From positions 1 to 64,000 of the forward strand of contig NZ_JAGTAR010000003.1 of assembly GCF_018156225.1 (NCBI RefSeq): DNA of 64,000 nt, in the 5' to 3' direction. Each line of letters begins with the position of its first letter. Positions within the stretch are counted from its first letter, which is position 1. A program made the translations under genes and the position numbers. The notes below the pieces were generated by a model that was not told the origin of the DNA, searched no databases, and saw nothing but the letters and a program-made list of their open reading frames with translations. The DNA comes from Carboxylicivirga sediminis (GTDB lineage Bacteria; Bacteroidota; Bacteroidia; Bacteroidales; Marinilabiliaceae). Of the stretch, positions 26,822 through 36,181 are shown in pieces.

Positions 26822-27547
26822 TCAACTATTGACTAATCGCTTGTTGACTACTTCTTTAAATGATTTACCAATAGGAATGTATTTTTGCACATTATCCAGC
26901 TTTAGCTGATTACCATAAAAAGCCACAATGCGCTCAATATTGACAATGTATGACTTGTGAACGCGCATAAATCCATGCTTCTCCAGTTGTTGCTCAAGGT
27001 TACGCAACGACTCAAGGGACACAATCTTTTCGTTAGTGCAGAAAAAGGTCACATACTCTCTCAGGCCTTCGATGTATAAAATATCCTTGAATTTGACCCG
27101 ATAAATTTTGTGATCGGCCTTTACCATCATAAAGTTTTTGGTTTCCTCCTTTGGCGACAAGGCCTGGAAATCATTAACCACGTGTTTATACGAGAGGCGA
27201 TCGCCCACCTTATTTATGGTATGCATAAAACGCTCAAATGAGAAGGGTTTCACCAAATAGTCAAGCACATCCAGCTTATAGCCTTCCACCGCATATTCCT
27301 CATAGGCTGTAGTAAATACCACCAGCGGTTTTTTAGTGAGTGTCTTCAGAAAATCAATCCCTGTTATATCAGGCATCTGGATATCCAGAAACATCAGGTC
27401 GATATCATCGTTTTGTAACACTGCCATGGCTTCTAAAGGTGATTTAAAGCTACCTACCAACTCCAGATGAGCAAACTTTGTAATAAAGCTTTGCAGTAGT
27501 TCACGTGCCGGAAACTCATCGTCTATAATAATACATCTTACCTTCAT
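26822..27547 (-). CDS. LytTR-family response regulator
   Basis: A 241-residue two-component regulator: receiver domain at residues 1-120 with acidic pocket Asp9/Asp10, phosphoacceptor Asp55 in MFLDIQMPD and the conserved Lys in VKPFSF, followed by a LytTR DNA-binding domain (about 140-240) containing LYIEGLREYVTFF and FMRVHKSYIVN. LytTR proteins bind imperfect direct repeats in promoters. Its start codon overlaps the stop of the upstream kinase gene by 4 bases (ATGA), so the two are translationally coupled. The target genes are not evident. Confidence 0.95.
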   Translation of the reverse strand: MKVRCIIIDDEFPARELLQSFITKFAHLELVGSFKSPLEAMAVLQNDDIDLMFLDIQMPDITGIDFLKTLTKKPLVVFTTAYEEYAVEGYKLDVLDYLVKPFSFERFMHTINKVGDRLSYKHVVNDFQALSPKEETKNFMMVKADHKIYRVKFKDILYIEGLREYVTFFCTNEKIVSLESLRNLEQQLEKHGFMRVHKSYIVNIERIVAFYGNQLKLDNVQKYIPIGKSFKEVVNKRLVNS

Positions 27548-28665
27548 GTTGTTGTTATTTTGAGTTTAAGGTTATAGCGCCTTTCATCCACTTCTATCTC
27601 TACTAAATGCTTGTCGGGATACAGGTATTTAAGTCGACGCTTCACATTTTCAACACCAATACCACTGTTTTTATCAGCTGCTATCTTCTTTTTGGGAACA
27701 CTATTGGATACTTCAAAACAGATAGTATCATCATCGGTTGTCAGCGTCATGGAGATCCAGCCATTAACTGTATCCTCAATTTTACTGTGCTTAAAACTAT
27801 TCTCAACAAAAGGAATCAGCAACATCGGCTCTATCATCTTCATACGGTCGGCCCGGTCGATATCCACATGAATATTAGGCATCCCTTCTATTTTAACACG
27901 CTGAAATTCGATGAAGTTTTTAATGTAATCCACTTCTTTACCAAGCTTCACTTTTACATCTTCCGATTCGTACAGGACATATCGAAGCATGGCCGATAAC
28001 TTCAGTACCAACTCAGGCGTCTTAACTGAATGCAGCATCGAGAGGCTATATATATTGTTGAGTGCATTAAACAGGAAATGTGGATTCATTTGCGATTTCA
28101 GAAACTTCATTTCATTGACCAGGTTCTGGTTAATCAAACTCAGTTCGTGCTGTTTGCGCTTGCGTGTATCGCTGTAAATCCAAAAAAGCGTACTAATAAA
28201 CAGAATAGCAATAAATGATGGTACGCCCATCATATTGAATCCAAACAGTCGTCTTTCTCGAAACCGTGGACGCTCCTTTCTTAGAATTAATTCCTTATTG
28301 GCACTTAAAAACTTGTCCTGATCGATTAATTGTTCCCATTGTTCATCTTCACGCAGCTGCTGCATCGATTTGATTCCCATGTGTGAACCAGTCAGATGAT
28401 ACACCCCTGCAGTCACAAACAAGGTTAAACCAATACCAGCCAGGTACTTTATATAGGCACCCTTCGCTATGTAGCGCGGCAATAGCCAATAAGCATTGAC
28501 GTAGAAAATTACAATGCTGACAACCAGCGTGCGAAAAACAAAGATTATGGCCGTATAGGTATCCATAATGATGAGTGGCAGGTATGAAAGCAGCAAGCCA
28601 TAGCCCAACCACCATCCAACATGCACCAATACATCCTTTCGCTTGAAGTTGCCCCAGTTTATCAT
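27544..28665 (-). CDS. LytS-type membrane sensor histidine kinase
   Basis: A 373-residue sensor kinase of the His_kinase (LytS/YehU) family: four predicted transmembrane segments (about residues 17-36, 38-58, 72-92 and 146-167), then the signature FLKSQMNPHFLFNALNNIY with phosphoacceptor His196 and a C-terminal HATPase domain (LLIPFVENSFKHS as N-box, NSGIGVENVKRRL as G-box). It pairs with the overlapping LytTR regulator. A TATTTTTG box ends only about 5 bases before the start codon (28670-28677), which would imply a leaderless or nearly leaderless mRNA. Confidence 0.94.
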   Translation of the reverse strand: MINWGNFKRKDVLVHVGWWLGYGLLLSYLPLIIMDTYTAIIFVFRTLVVSIVIFYVNAYWLLPRYIAKGAYIKYLAGIGLTLFVTAGVYHLTGSHMGIKSMQQLREDEQWEQLIDQDKFLSANKELILRKERPRFRERRLFGFNMMGVPSFIAILFISTLFWIYSDTRKRKQHELSLINQNLVNEMKFLKSQMNPHFLFNALNNIYSLSMLHSVKTPELVLKLSAMLRYVLYESEDVKVKLGKEVDYIKNFIEFQRVKIEGMPNIHVDIDRADRMKMIEPMLLIPFVENSFKHSKIEDTVNGWISMTLTTDDDTICFEVSNSVPKKKIAADKNSGIGVENVKRRLKYLYPDKHLVEIEVDERRYNLKLKITTT

Positions 28666-28669
28666 ACTG

Positions 28670-28677
28670 CAAAAATA
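28670..28677 (-). promoter_or_regulatory. -7 promoter box of the LytS/LytTR operon
   Basis: TATTTTTG on the minus strand, ending 5 bases from the kinase ATG. Confidence 0.45.
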
Positions 28678-28891
28678 CAGGTTTTACGTTTATCGAATCT
28701 TCTTTTCAATGAACAATCACTTTTTGTCAATCAACACACTCAATACCCATTCTTAGGAAGTCTGCGATGTATGTTGATAAAGCCATAAGGAATATTGAAT
28801 TGTTTTCGAAACCAGAAACGAATCATTCATCTTTGTTTCAGTCAAATTTTAAAACTATAAAATATGGAAACCAATCGTCCTCCGCCTGCCG

Positions 28892-29443
28892 TTAATCATC
28901 TCTCCAAATTCCATTTAAAGGATAACTGGCTTTCTCTATGTAAACTGGCCCACTCGGTGTTAGTTTGCTTTCAATCAGCAAAAACTTATCCACCAGCATC
29001 ATTGTATTTACCACCTCACGTGCCATCTCCCTTTGAATTAACTCTTTGCTTTCAGAAGACAGCTTATGCGGGTGTTTTAACCGTGCCAAGGTAATATGCG
29101 GATAAAAAGAGCTTGATGAAGGATACCGGTGACCAATCACTCTCTCCACCTCACGATGTAATTGACTTAGTTCGTCAGATGCTGCCACTCCACACCAGAG
29201 CACCTGCTGACTATAGGATCTAAAAGTTCCCAATTGATTCAATTGCAAATAAAAACTTTGGACCTTTACGCCTTTTAGTTGGTTCACAATCCAGATATAG
29301 TCAGCATCGTCTACCTCTCCAATGAATTTAAGTGTTAGATGGAAATCATTCACAAAGCGCACTTTTAATTCATAAAATGGCTCTTGGAGAGTTTTCAAAT
29401 CAGTCTGCAAACTAGTACAGTCGATAGCGATAAACAGGCGCAT
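28892..29443 (-). CDS. thpR: RNA 2',3'-cyclic phosphodiesterase
   Basis: A 183-residue member of the 2H phosphoesterase (LigT/ThpR) family, which opens RNA 2',3'-cyclic phosphates. Both catalytic H-x-T/S motifs are intact: HLTLKFIG with His35 and HITLARL with His116. It starts MRLFIAIDC, typical of the family. It is the last gene of a tight four-gene operon with the rhomboid protease 8 bases upstream. Confidence 0.93.
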   Translation of the reverse strand: MRLFIAIDCTSLQTDLKTLQEPFYELKVRFVNDFHLTLKFIGEVDDADYIWIVNQLKGVKVQSFYLQLNQLGTFRSYSQQVLWCGVAASDELSQLHREVERVIGHRYPSSSSFYPHITLARLKHPHKLSSESKELIQREMAREVVNTMMLVDKFLLIESKLTPSGPVYIEKASYPLNGIWRDD

Positions 29444-29451
29444 AGGTATGA

Positions 29452-30108
29452 TTAATTGACTTTATCATTATCTTCCACTTCCCAGAACGGATAATCATAA
29501 TCCTCATCCGGCCAATTTTTCACCGGTTTTTGCGGACCTTTTTTTCGATAGATGACGGCCAAAACAGCACCAGCCACCGTGCCCCATAAATGTGACTCCC
29601 AGGAATACGGAACATCCCATTTAACAGGGAATATTCCCCAAATCATCCCTCCGTATAAGAAGATCACCATCAATGAAATAGCCATGAGAGGTATATAGTT
29701 ACGTATAAAACCGCCAACGATAAGAAACGCGGCCAAACCATATATGACACCACTGGCACCAATGTGCCAGGCATCACGTCCTCCAAGCCATACCCATAAA
29801 CCTGTAAGTAGGTAAATTAATACAAACACCTTAATGGCTATGCCTCGGTAGAAATAAAACAAGGCTGTCCCTAAAACAAACAAAGGCACTGCATTGGCAA
29901 AAAAATGATCCCAGTCAGAATGTACTACCGGGGCCAATATTATCCCGCTTAAACCAGCTAATGAGAGCGGTTTGATACCCCACTCCACAAAACTAAAACC
30001 CTCAAGGGATTCAAGCAGCTTTAATGAGAAGGTGATGATCAGGAAGAAAACAGGGATGATAATGGCCGTTTTAATTTTCTTCAGTTCTATGTCAGACAGT
30101 TTTGTCAC
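29452..30108 (-). CDS. Rhomboid-family intramembrane serine protease
   Basis: A 218-residue membrane protease with about six transmembrane helices. The catalytic dyad is visible as Ser119 in HIGASGVIYG and His173 in ESHLWGTVAGAVLA; the motif HSDWDHFFANAVPLF at about 63-77 is the conserved N-terminal rhomboid loop and helix. It should cleave transmembrane substrates in the inner membrane. The C-terminal tail after residue 190 is polar and acidic. Operon with thpR (8-base gap) and the aldolase (5-base gap). Confidence 0.93.
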   Translation of the reverse strand: MTKLSDIELKKIKTAIIIPVFFLIITFSLKLLESLEGFSFVEWGIKPLSLAGLSGIILAPVVHSDWDHFFANAVPLFVLGTALFYFYRGIAIKVFVLIYLLTGLWVWLGGRDAWHIGASGVIYGLAAFLIVGGFIRNYIPLMAISLMVIFLYGGMIWGIFPVKWDVPYSWESHLWGTVAGAVLAVIYRKKGPQKPVKNWPDEDYDYPFWEVEDNDKVN

Positions 30109-30113
30109 AATAA

Positions 30114-31142
30114 CTACAAAAACCTGTTAATAGTTGACACAAATGCCTTAATATCTTCTTCCCGCGTATCGAAAGAAGTCATCCATCGCACCTCTGAGCG
30201 ACTTTCGTCCCAAACATAAAAGAAAAACTCGTTTTGTAAAGGATCAATCAGCGCTTTAGGTACTGTTGCAAATACGCCATTTGACTCGACAGGCTGTGTA
30301 ATATTCACTTGGCTAACTTCCTTTAACTCATTGGCCAGAAGAGCAGCCATATTATTAGAGTGACGGGCATTCTGTAACCACAGGTCATTCTGCAATAATG
30401 CAATAAACTGTGCCGACACATATCGCATTTTAGAGTGTAACTGGGTCGATTGCTTACGAATGTACTTCACATTATTAGCCAATTGGGCATTGGCAAAAAC
30501 GATGGCCTCTCCAAACATCAGCCCGTTTTTGGTTCCACCAAAAGACAGTACGTCAACGCCAGCCTTTATGGATGTTTCAGCTAATGTGCAGCCTAATGCA
30601 GCAGCTGCATTAGCAATCCGGGCACCATCCATATGCAGGTATAATCCCATGCTATGCACATAATCAGCTATTTCCCTGATTTCGTTAATTGAATAGACAG
30701 TTCCCAACTCGGTAGCCTGAGTAATGGACACCACCTTAGGCTCTGAATGATGCTCAAATCCAAAGCCATGCATGTATTGCTTAATCTGCGCTACAGTTAT
30801 TTTGCCATTAACAGTATCAATGGGCAATAGCTTACATCCAGATAGTTTCTCAGGTGCCCCACATTCATCTACATTGATATGGGCAGTGCGTGCACATACA
30901 ACTGCATTGTATGATTGTGCCAATGCCTGAATAGCGATAACATTAGCACCTGTTCCGTTGTACACAAAAAACGTTTCGGTCTCTTGCCCAAACACCTGCT
31001 TGAATAGTTGTAAGGCATTTTCAGTTATTTTATCACCGCCATAACCAACGGCATGTCCGTTGTTAACCTCCGCAATAGCCTTTAAAACCTCAGGATGCAC
31101 ACTGGCATTATTATCACTGGCAAAACCTCTTATATAACTCAT
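30114..31142 (-). CDS. ltaE: Low-specificity L-threonine aldolase
   Basis: A 342-residue PLP enzyme that splits L-threonine or L-allo-threonine into glycine and acetaldehyde. It begins MSYIRGFASDNNASVHPEVLKAI, has the HMDGARIANAAAALG block, and the PLP lysine in SFGGTKNGLMFGE (about residue 204). Length and motifs are normal for the beta-eliminating lyase/aldolase group. The start codon overlaps the stop of the upstream gene by 4 bases. Confidence 0.93.
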   Translation of the reverse strand: MSYIRGFASDNNASVHPEVLKAIAEVNNGHAVGYGGDKITENALQLFKQVFGQETETFFVYNGTGANVIAIQALAQSYNAVVCARTAHINVDECGAPEKLSGCKLLPIDTVNGKITVAQIKQYMHGFGFEHHSEPKVVSITQATELGTVYSINEIREIADYVHSMGLYLHMDGARIANAAAALGCTLAETSIKAGVDVLSFGGTKNGLMFGEAIVFANAQLANNVKYIRKQSTQLHSKMRYVSAQFIALLQNDLWLQNARHSNNMAALLANELKEVSQVNITQPVESNGVFATVPKALIDPLQNEFFFYVWDESRSEVRWMTSFDTREEDIKAFVSTINRFL

Positions 31143-32071
31143 TTATATTCTTTTATCTTAGTTCTACAATTTAATGTTGAATACTCATAAACTTCTTTCG
31201 AAATACACCTGTAACCAATATGCGCCTCATCAATGAAAAAGAAATGCCCTCCCCATTCATGCTTTACCGCGATGAAAACCTTTCGTTGCCCATTGTAAAC
31301 AAAAATTGTTCGATGTATATGCCTGTTTTTAAGAGCAAATTCTTCGTTAGTCTCCCCCTCCGGATAAACAGCCTTTAAAGGAGGAGCGCCATTCATTTCA
31401 CGGCGCGCAAAATCTTTATCAGTGGTATTTGGTGTTTGCTCTTCTTTAACGGGCAGATCTGCAGTAATTTCTGAATTGATATTATTAGCCCGTTTCTGCT
31501 TCTTCGTCTTTATTGGCTTCTGTGCAGGCTTTTGAGATTTAACAGCTACTGCTGCCTCATCACCTTGGCGTCGCATCTGATCAATGCGGTATTTTACATT
31601 CAGCGAATAATCACGGTCATCAGCAAAATCACCCAGACTACCATTAGAACGCACTTCACCTTTATCGTAGCGAATTTTGGCAACCGGATTTTGAAAGAAA
31701 ACTGTATCCACCCCCTTAAAAACTTTGAACAGACGTACCGGCATATGGTATGGTTCGATGGATGAACTGGAAACATCCTCCGGCAAATGGGTCGAAAACT
31801 CAATTACTTTAGTGACATATCCTTCCTTCTTAAAATAGAAGTTATACTTCTTATTCCATTCTAAAGAGGTAAAGAAATGGCCATTGGCCGATACAGGTAT
31901 ATCTACATTCTGATTTCCACTGCTTAATTCCACCCTCACATCGCTGTAATCATTATTAACCTCCAGCACTTCACCACTTACCGGATATTGAGCAGAAATG
32001 AAAGAACAGAGCAACAGAAAGCCGGCTAACAAAAAGCCGGCCTTATGGTATTTTGTACTTACTCTATTCAC
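31139..32071 (-). CDS. Secreted protein with carboxypeptidase-like regulatory domain
   Basis: A 310-residue exported protein with a signal peptide (hydrophobic residues 11-27, ending FISAQ). Residues 28-110 look like a carboxypeptidase-like regulatory or PEGA-type beta-sandwich (VSGEVLEVNNDYSDVRVEL and YNFYFKKEGYVTKVIEF). The middle is basic and low in complexity (KSQKPAQKPIKTKKQKRAN). The C-terminal part (about 220-310) is a small unrecognised domain. First gene of the operon with ltaE, the rhomboid and thpR. Similar basic secreted proteins occur in Bacteroidota; function unknown. Confidence 0.75.
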   Translation of the reverse strand: MNRVSTKYHKAGFLLAGFLLLCSFISAQYPVSGEVLEVNNDYSDVRVELSSGNQNVDIPVSANGHFFTSLEWNKKYNFYFKKEGYVTKVIEFSTHLPEDVSSSSIEPYHMPVRLFKVFKGVDTVFFQNPVAKIRYDKGEVRSNGSLGDFADDRDYSLNVKYRIDQMRRQGDEAAVAVKSQKPAQKPIKTKKQKRANNINSEITADLPVKEEQTPNTTDKDFARREMNGAPPLKAVYPEGETNEEFALKNRHIHRTIFVYNGQRKVFIAVKHEWGGHFFFIDEAHIGYRCISKEVYEYSTLNCRTKIKEYK

Positions 32072-32105
32072 ATCTCAGGCAATTGGTTTGCCTAAAATTA
32101 GAAAA

Positions 32106-33209
32106 TTAATCGTTAAAAACTAATAATGGAGTTGTAGAATGGAAAAGCATCTTTTTAGCCAGGTTGGGATTTATAATACGACTAATCAGGTTTCTACGCC
32201 TGCGAGTGAATGACAACATATTAATATGATTATCCCTCACATAGCTCTCTATTCCCACAAACAGGTCTTCGTGCTCAATTAAATCACACTTCACCAGGTT
32301 CTCATCATAATTCGCCTTGATATGCTCTCTGAGACCGGCCATCCGCACTTCATCCCATTGCGAATGCTCTTTTGAACTCACATGCCCACAGGTAACCATC
32401 ATTTTTAACGGGCGAACCAATTGCTCCAGTTTCTCCAGCGATCTGAAATCTGCTTCCTGAAAATCTGTAGCGTAAAGGATGTTTTTAAGTGCACCTAAAC
32501 CTGTATATTCAAAATCCTCGGGTATGGCCAATACCGGCACTTTAGCGGTTTCCATCACCTCAGCTGTAACACTGCCTATCAGGTCAGCTGCTTTACGATC
32601 GGCCCCTCGTGTACCCATTATTATTACCAGCGGTCGATAGACCTTGCTATACTTTACAATTTCATCTTCGGCAATGCCCCTTACCAGTTCCATCTTTAAT
32701 GAAACAGGTTTTTCCAGTTGTTCATTCTTTTGGTTCAGATAGGCTTTCATTTCCTCCATCCCTTCACGGGCTTTTTCCTCAAGCTCCATGACCATCTCCT
32801 CAGTATTCACCTCGTAGGCAAAGGTATCTGAAAATGGCATTGTACTAATAATGGGATTAAAATAGGTATGAAACACTGTTAATTCAGCATTTAGCTCCTG
32901 CGCCCAATCCAGGGCGAATTCGGCTGCTTTACGCGAATAATCTGAGAAGTCGATCGGCAGCAGGATACGAGGCGGTATATTTTCAACCTCCACAGGCTCC
33001 ATTTCTTCCAACATCATTCCCTCTAATACAGGCATTGCCCTTTCTAATGAGGATTCTGATATTCTAATTTTAACGCCTGTGGAAACTGCTCCCTGAATTA
33101 AGTTGGTATTTTCCAGGAAACTTTCAATCCCTTCGGCTTCAAGCAACGTTTTAAGTATATGTGCCCGTTCAAAGGATAATACGGCTAAAGTGATGATTTT
33201 TTCTTCCAT
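32106..33209 (-). CDS. Universal stress protein with N-terminal DUF2007 domain
   Basis: A 367-residue fusion: residues 1-72 match the DUF2007 putative signal-transducing domain (LSFERAHILKTLLEAEGIESFLEN), followed by two tandem universal stress (Usp) domains at about 82-230 and 240-367. The first has the ATP-binding signature GTRGADRKAADLIGSVTAEVM; the second lacks a full G-2x-G-9x-G(S/T) signature and is probably non-binding. Usp proteins bind ATP or AMP and modulate stress responses. It lies just downstream of the relA-type gene, with a 95-base gap. Confidence 0.9.
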   Translation of the reverse strand: MEEKIITLAVLSFERAHILKTLLEAEGIESFLENTNLIQGAVSTGVKIRISESSLERAMPVLEGMMLEEMEPVEVENIPPRILLPIDFSDYSRKAAEFALDWAQELNAELTVFHTYFNPIISTMPFSDTFAYEVNTEEMVMELEEKAREGMEEMKAYLNQKNEQLEKPVSLKMELVRGIAEDEIVKYSKVYRPLVIIMGTRGADRKAADLIGSVTAEVMETAKVPVLAIPEDFEYTGLGALKNILYATDFQEADFRSLEKLEQLVRPLKMMVTCGHVSSKEHSQWDEVRMAGLREHIKANYDENLVKCDLIEHEDLFVGIESYVRDNHINMLSFTRRRRNLISRIINPNLAKKMLFHSTTPLLVFND

Positions 33210-33303
33210 GGCGTTATCGTTTAGAAGGTCAGTTACTTTTTCAAAAAAGTTAACTTAAAAAAAGAAAATAATCAACTCAATTAACCTTAAAAACCCTTTA
33301 TTT

Positions 33304-35514
33304 TTAGGCACCTACACGGGATACTGTATAAACCCCTTTAATGTTTTTAATTTTCTTAATCAAAGTGGTAAGGCTATTGGTATTATCAACAAAAACAGTA
33401 AGTGTTCCTTCAAAAATACCTTCATGCGAATCAATGGCCATGGAACGAATTTTAATTTTCATTTCCTTAGAGATAACCTGAGAAATATTGGTAACAATTC
33501 CAATATCATCAACACCTGTTATTTTAAGCGTAGCCTGATAATTTGCATCCGAACCACTGGTCCATTGCGCCTTAACAATACGATACCCGAACTTAGTATG
33601 CATATCAAGTGCATTCGGGCATGTTCGACGATGAATTTTAATGCCTCCCATTGATGCCACAAAACCAAAAATATCATCTCCAAAAATAGGATTACAACAC
33701 TTGGCCAGCTTATAATCTACGTTCGTAAGGCTTTTGTCAATCATCAACACATCATCATCGGGCAAATCTTCTTTCCCAGTCACAAAATTTTCGGCACTGC
33801 GTTCTTTGTCTGACTCCGTTCCTTCTTCCTCTTTCTTCTCCAGGTTAATGATAAACTCCTTAATACGCGAAAAATCAATTTTATCAATGGCTATTGAACG
33901 CATAAAATCCTGAACAGTTTTATAACCAAAACCTTTAACCATTAGATTAAGTAACTGGTCATTTAATTCATATTTCCAATTCTTTAGCCTCCTTATTAGC
34001 ATCTCACGACCAAGCTCTGCTTCCTTGTACTCAATATCACGCAGTGCTTGTTTAAGCTTCGACTTTGCTTTGGAAGTTACCACAATATTGAGCCAGTCTT
34101 TTTTTGGCGCCTGGTTGTTGGCCGTTTGGATATCTACATGATCGCCATTTTGAAGTTGGTACTTAATGGGTACATTCTTATTATTCACGCGGCCACCAAT
34201 GCATTTCTTACCTACTTCAGAGTGTATCTCAAAAGCAAAATCTAAAACGGTAGCACCTTTCTTCAGGCGTCGAAGATCTCCTTTAGGCGTAAAAACAAAA
34301 ACTTCCTCATCGTATAAATCCAACTTGAAGTCATCAATGAAGTCAACTGCATTAAGCTCAGGATTTTCAAGTATTTCACGCACATTTGACAACCACTCAT
34401 CCATGCCTTTCTCGCCTTTATGTCCTTTATACTTCCAGTGGGCAGCCAGGCCTTTTTCGGCGACTTCATTCATACGTTCAGTACGAATCTGCACTTCAAC
34501 CCATTTATTCTCGGGTCCTAAAACAGTTGTATGTAAAGACTCGTAACCATTTGACTTTGGAACTGATATCCAGTCGCGCAAACGGCTTGGATTGGGCTGA
34601 TACTTATCAGTGACAACCGAATAGACCTGCCAGCACTCTGCCTTTTCCTTTTCCAACTCACTGTCCAGTATTACCCGTATAGCAAAAAGGTCATACACAT
34701 TTTCAAACTCAGTGTTTTGCTTCTTGATTTTATTATAAATGGAATGAATCGTTTTTGTTCGCCCCTTTATTTCAAATTTCAAGCCTTGCTTCTTAAGTTG
34801 TTGCTCAAGTGGTTCGATAAACTCACGGATGTACTTATCACGCGCTCGCTTGGTTTCATTTAGCTTTTTGGCAATAAAAGAGTACATCTCACGGTTGGTA
34901 AACTTCATCACCAAATCCTCCATTTCGGACTTGATATTATACAAACCTAAGCGATGAGCCATGGGTGCATATAAATACGCTACCTCGCTGCTGATACGCT
35001 GCTGGTCTTCGGCACTGTACAATGCCAGCATACGCATTGTTCTTAATCGATTAGCAATTATGAGCAAAACAACACGTATATCTTCAGCAAAAGTTAACAG
35101 TAACTTTCGGAAATTATCATTTTCAATGGAGGTATTTTTATTGTATAACTCGCCAACCTTAACCAAACCACGGGTGATCAGAGCCACTTGTTTGCCAAAA
35201 GTGCTCTCAACCTCGTCACTCGTGACAGCACCATTCAGCACAGCATCGTATAAAAGCGCTCCAATAACGGCAATACGGCTTAAACCAAGTTCATTAACAA
35301 CAACAAGAGCTACTTCAATCGCTTCAATAACTTTAAGTTCTCCACCTTCGTTACGCGCTACACCGGCATCATGTGCGGCTGTAATATTCAAAGCTTTACG
35401 AATCAATCCAATATCATCCTTTTCCATCATTGGCCCACATGCCACCAATAAACGCTTATAAGCCCGTCTTAATTCTTCTCTTTCTTCCGTTTCTATTGCA
35501 CTATTTAAAGCCAT
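33304..35514 (-). CDS. relA: RelA/SpoT-family (p)ppGpp synthetase, hydrolase site degenerate
   Basis: A 736-residue long RSH protein that makes the alarmone (p)ppGpp in the stringent response. Domain order: HD-like (1-190), synthetase (about 235-360, with DWISVPKSNGYESLHTTV and EVQIRTERMNEVAEKGLAAHW intact), TGS (about 405-465), helical, Cys-containing zinc-finger-like part (KCCNPIFGDDIFGF) and ACT (about 660-736). The HD box reads Y89-D90 in LLYDAV instead of HD, and the later metal Asp is Asn155 (ANRLRTMR, usually ADRLHNMR). Hydrolysis is therefore unlikely and the protein is RelA-like, a synthetase only. Another hydrolase-bearing Rel/SpoT must exist elsewhere. Confidence 0.93.
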   Translation of the reverse strand: MALNSAIETEEREELRRAYKRLLVACGPMMEKDDIGLIRKALNITAAHDAGVARNEGGELKVIEAIEVALVVVNELGLSRIAVIGALLYDAVLNGAVTSDEVESTFGKQVALITRGLVKVGELYNKNTSIENDNFRKLLLTFAEDIRVVLLIIANRLRTMRMLALYSAEDQQRISSEVAYLYAPMAHRLGLYNIKSEMEDLVMKFTNREMYSFIAKKLNETKRARDKYIREFIEPLEQQLKKQGLKFEIKGRTKTIHSIYNKIKKQNTEFENVYDLFAIRVILDSELEKEKAECWQVYSVVTDKYQPNPSRLRDWISVPKSNGYESLHTTVLGPENKWVEVQIRTERMNEVAEKGLAAHWKYKGHKGEKGMDEWLSNVREILENPELNAVDFIDDFKLDLYDEEVFVFTPKGDLRRLKKGATVLDFAFEIHSEVGKKCIGGRVNNKNVPIKYQLQNGDHVDIQTANNQAPKKDWLNIVVTSKAKSKLKQALRDIEYKEAELGREMLIRRLKNWKYELNDQLLNLMVKGFGYKTVQDFMRSIAIDKIDFSRIKEFIINLEKKEEEGTESDKERSAENFVTGKEDLPDDDVLMIDKSLTNVDYKLAKCCNPIFGDDIFGFVASMGGIKIHRRTCPNALDMHTKFGYRIVKAQWTSGSDANYQATLKITGVDDIGIVTNISQVISKEMKIKIRSMAIDSHEGIFEGTLTVFVDNTNSLTTLIKKIKNIKGVYTVSRVGA

Positions 35515-35824
35515 TAATTACTCTCTTTTAAAATCTTACATTACCTTACCTCAATTATAACACAAGGTTCGCCATCCAGCATAATCTCAATATAACCAAA
35601 ATATTCGGTTTAATTTCTTACAAATTACACCTGTATTATCAGCGTGCTTGTAAAGTTATAACTTTATCACAAAATGAATTTACAGAAAGTAAACGGATAA
35701 TAATAAAAGCCGATGATTTATCATTATCTTTCCACGAACGCATGGATTTGATAGATTAAATAAATTGACAACTTAAATAAGCTTTTGTACCTTATAAACT
35801 TTAATAACCATAAAATTATAGGCC
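35515..35824. promoter_or_regulatory. Divergent promoter region with a perfect 16-bp palindrome
   Basis: This 310-base gap separates the divergent relA and YtxH genes and has no ORF. At 35651-35666 it carries TAAAGTTATAACTTTA, a perfect palindrome that could be an operator. Otherwise AT-rich, with no clear -33/-7 pair that I can assign. Confidence 0.4.
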
Positions 35825-36112
35825 ATGAAGTATACTGGATTATTTTTAGGAGGTTTAATTACCGGAGCAGCTCTGGGGGCCTCATTAGCTTTACTTTACG
35901 CGCCACAAACTGGCAAAGAAACAAGGGATCAGGTTAAAGCTAAAATTAAGGAAATGGAAACCGAATTACAGCAGCTTCGCGAAAAAGTGAAAGTAAAAGG
36001 TGGAGAGCTTAAAGAAGAGATGAAAGTGAAGATGAATGAAATTGAGAAGAAGATTGAAAATCTTATCAATGAGTACAAACAGAATCTTGAACCAACCCAC
36101 GGAGCCAACTAG
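35825..36112 (+). CDS. YtxH domain-containing protein
   Basis: A 95-residue envelope protein: an N-terminal glycine-rich membrane segment (about residues 5-26, FLGGLITGAALGASLALLYAP) followed by the YtxH hallmark APQTGKETRDQVKAKIKEME and a long amphipathic helix or coiled coil to the end. YtxH-type proteins are stress- or envelope-associated with no defined activity. First of three small genes that recur together in Bacteroidota, to my knowledge: YtxH, holin-like, and a short conserved protein. Confidence 0.88.
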   Translation: MKYTGLFLGGLITGAALGASLALLYAPQTGKETRDQVKAKIKEMETELQQLREKVKVKGGELKEEMKVKMNEIEKKIENLINEYKQNLEPTHGAN

Positions 36113-36135
36113 CTCTGAAAAATCTATTTCAACCT

Positions 36136-36168
36136 AATATCCCGGAAAGCTTCTTTTCGGGGTATTTT
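36136..36168 (+). terminator. Possible terminator between the YtxH and holin-like genes
   Basis: AATATCCCG and CGGGGTATT pair around a short loop, followed by TTTAT. It could reduce read-through into the next gene. Confidence 0.5.
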
Positions 36169-36181
36169 ATTAACACACATC

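Noticed and set aside
28864-29094. 76-codon plus-strand frame opposite thpR
   Set aside because: It lies antisense to the well-supported thpR gene and has no family resemblance or promoter.
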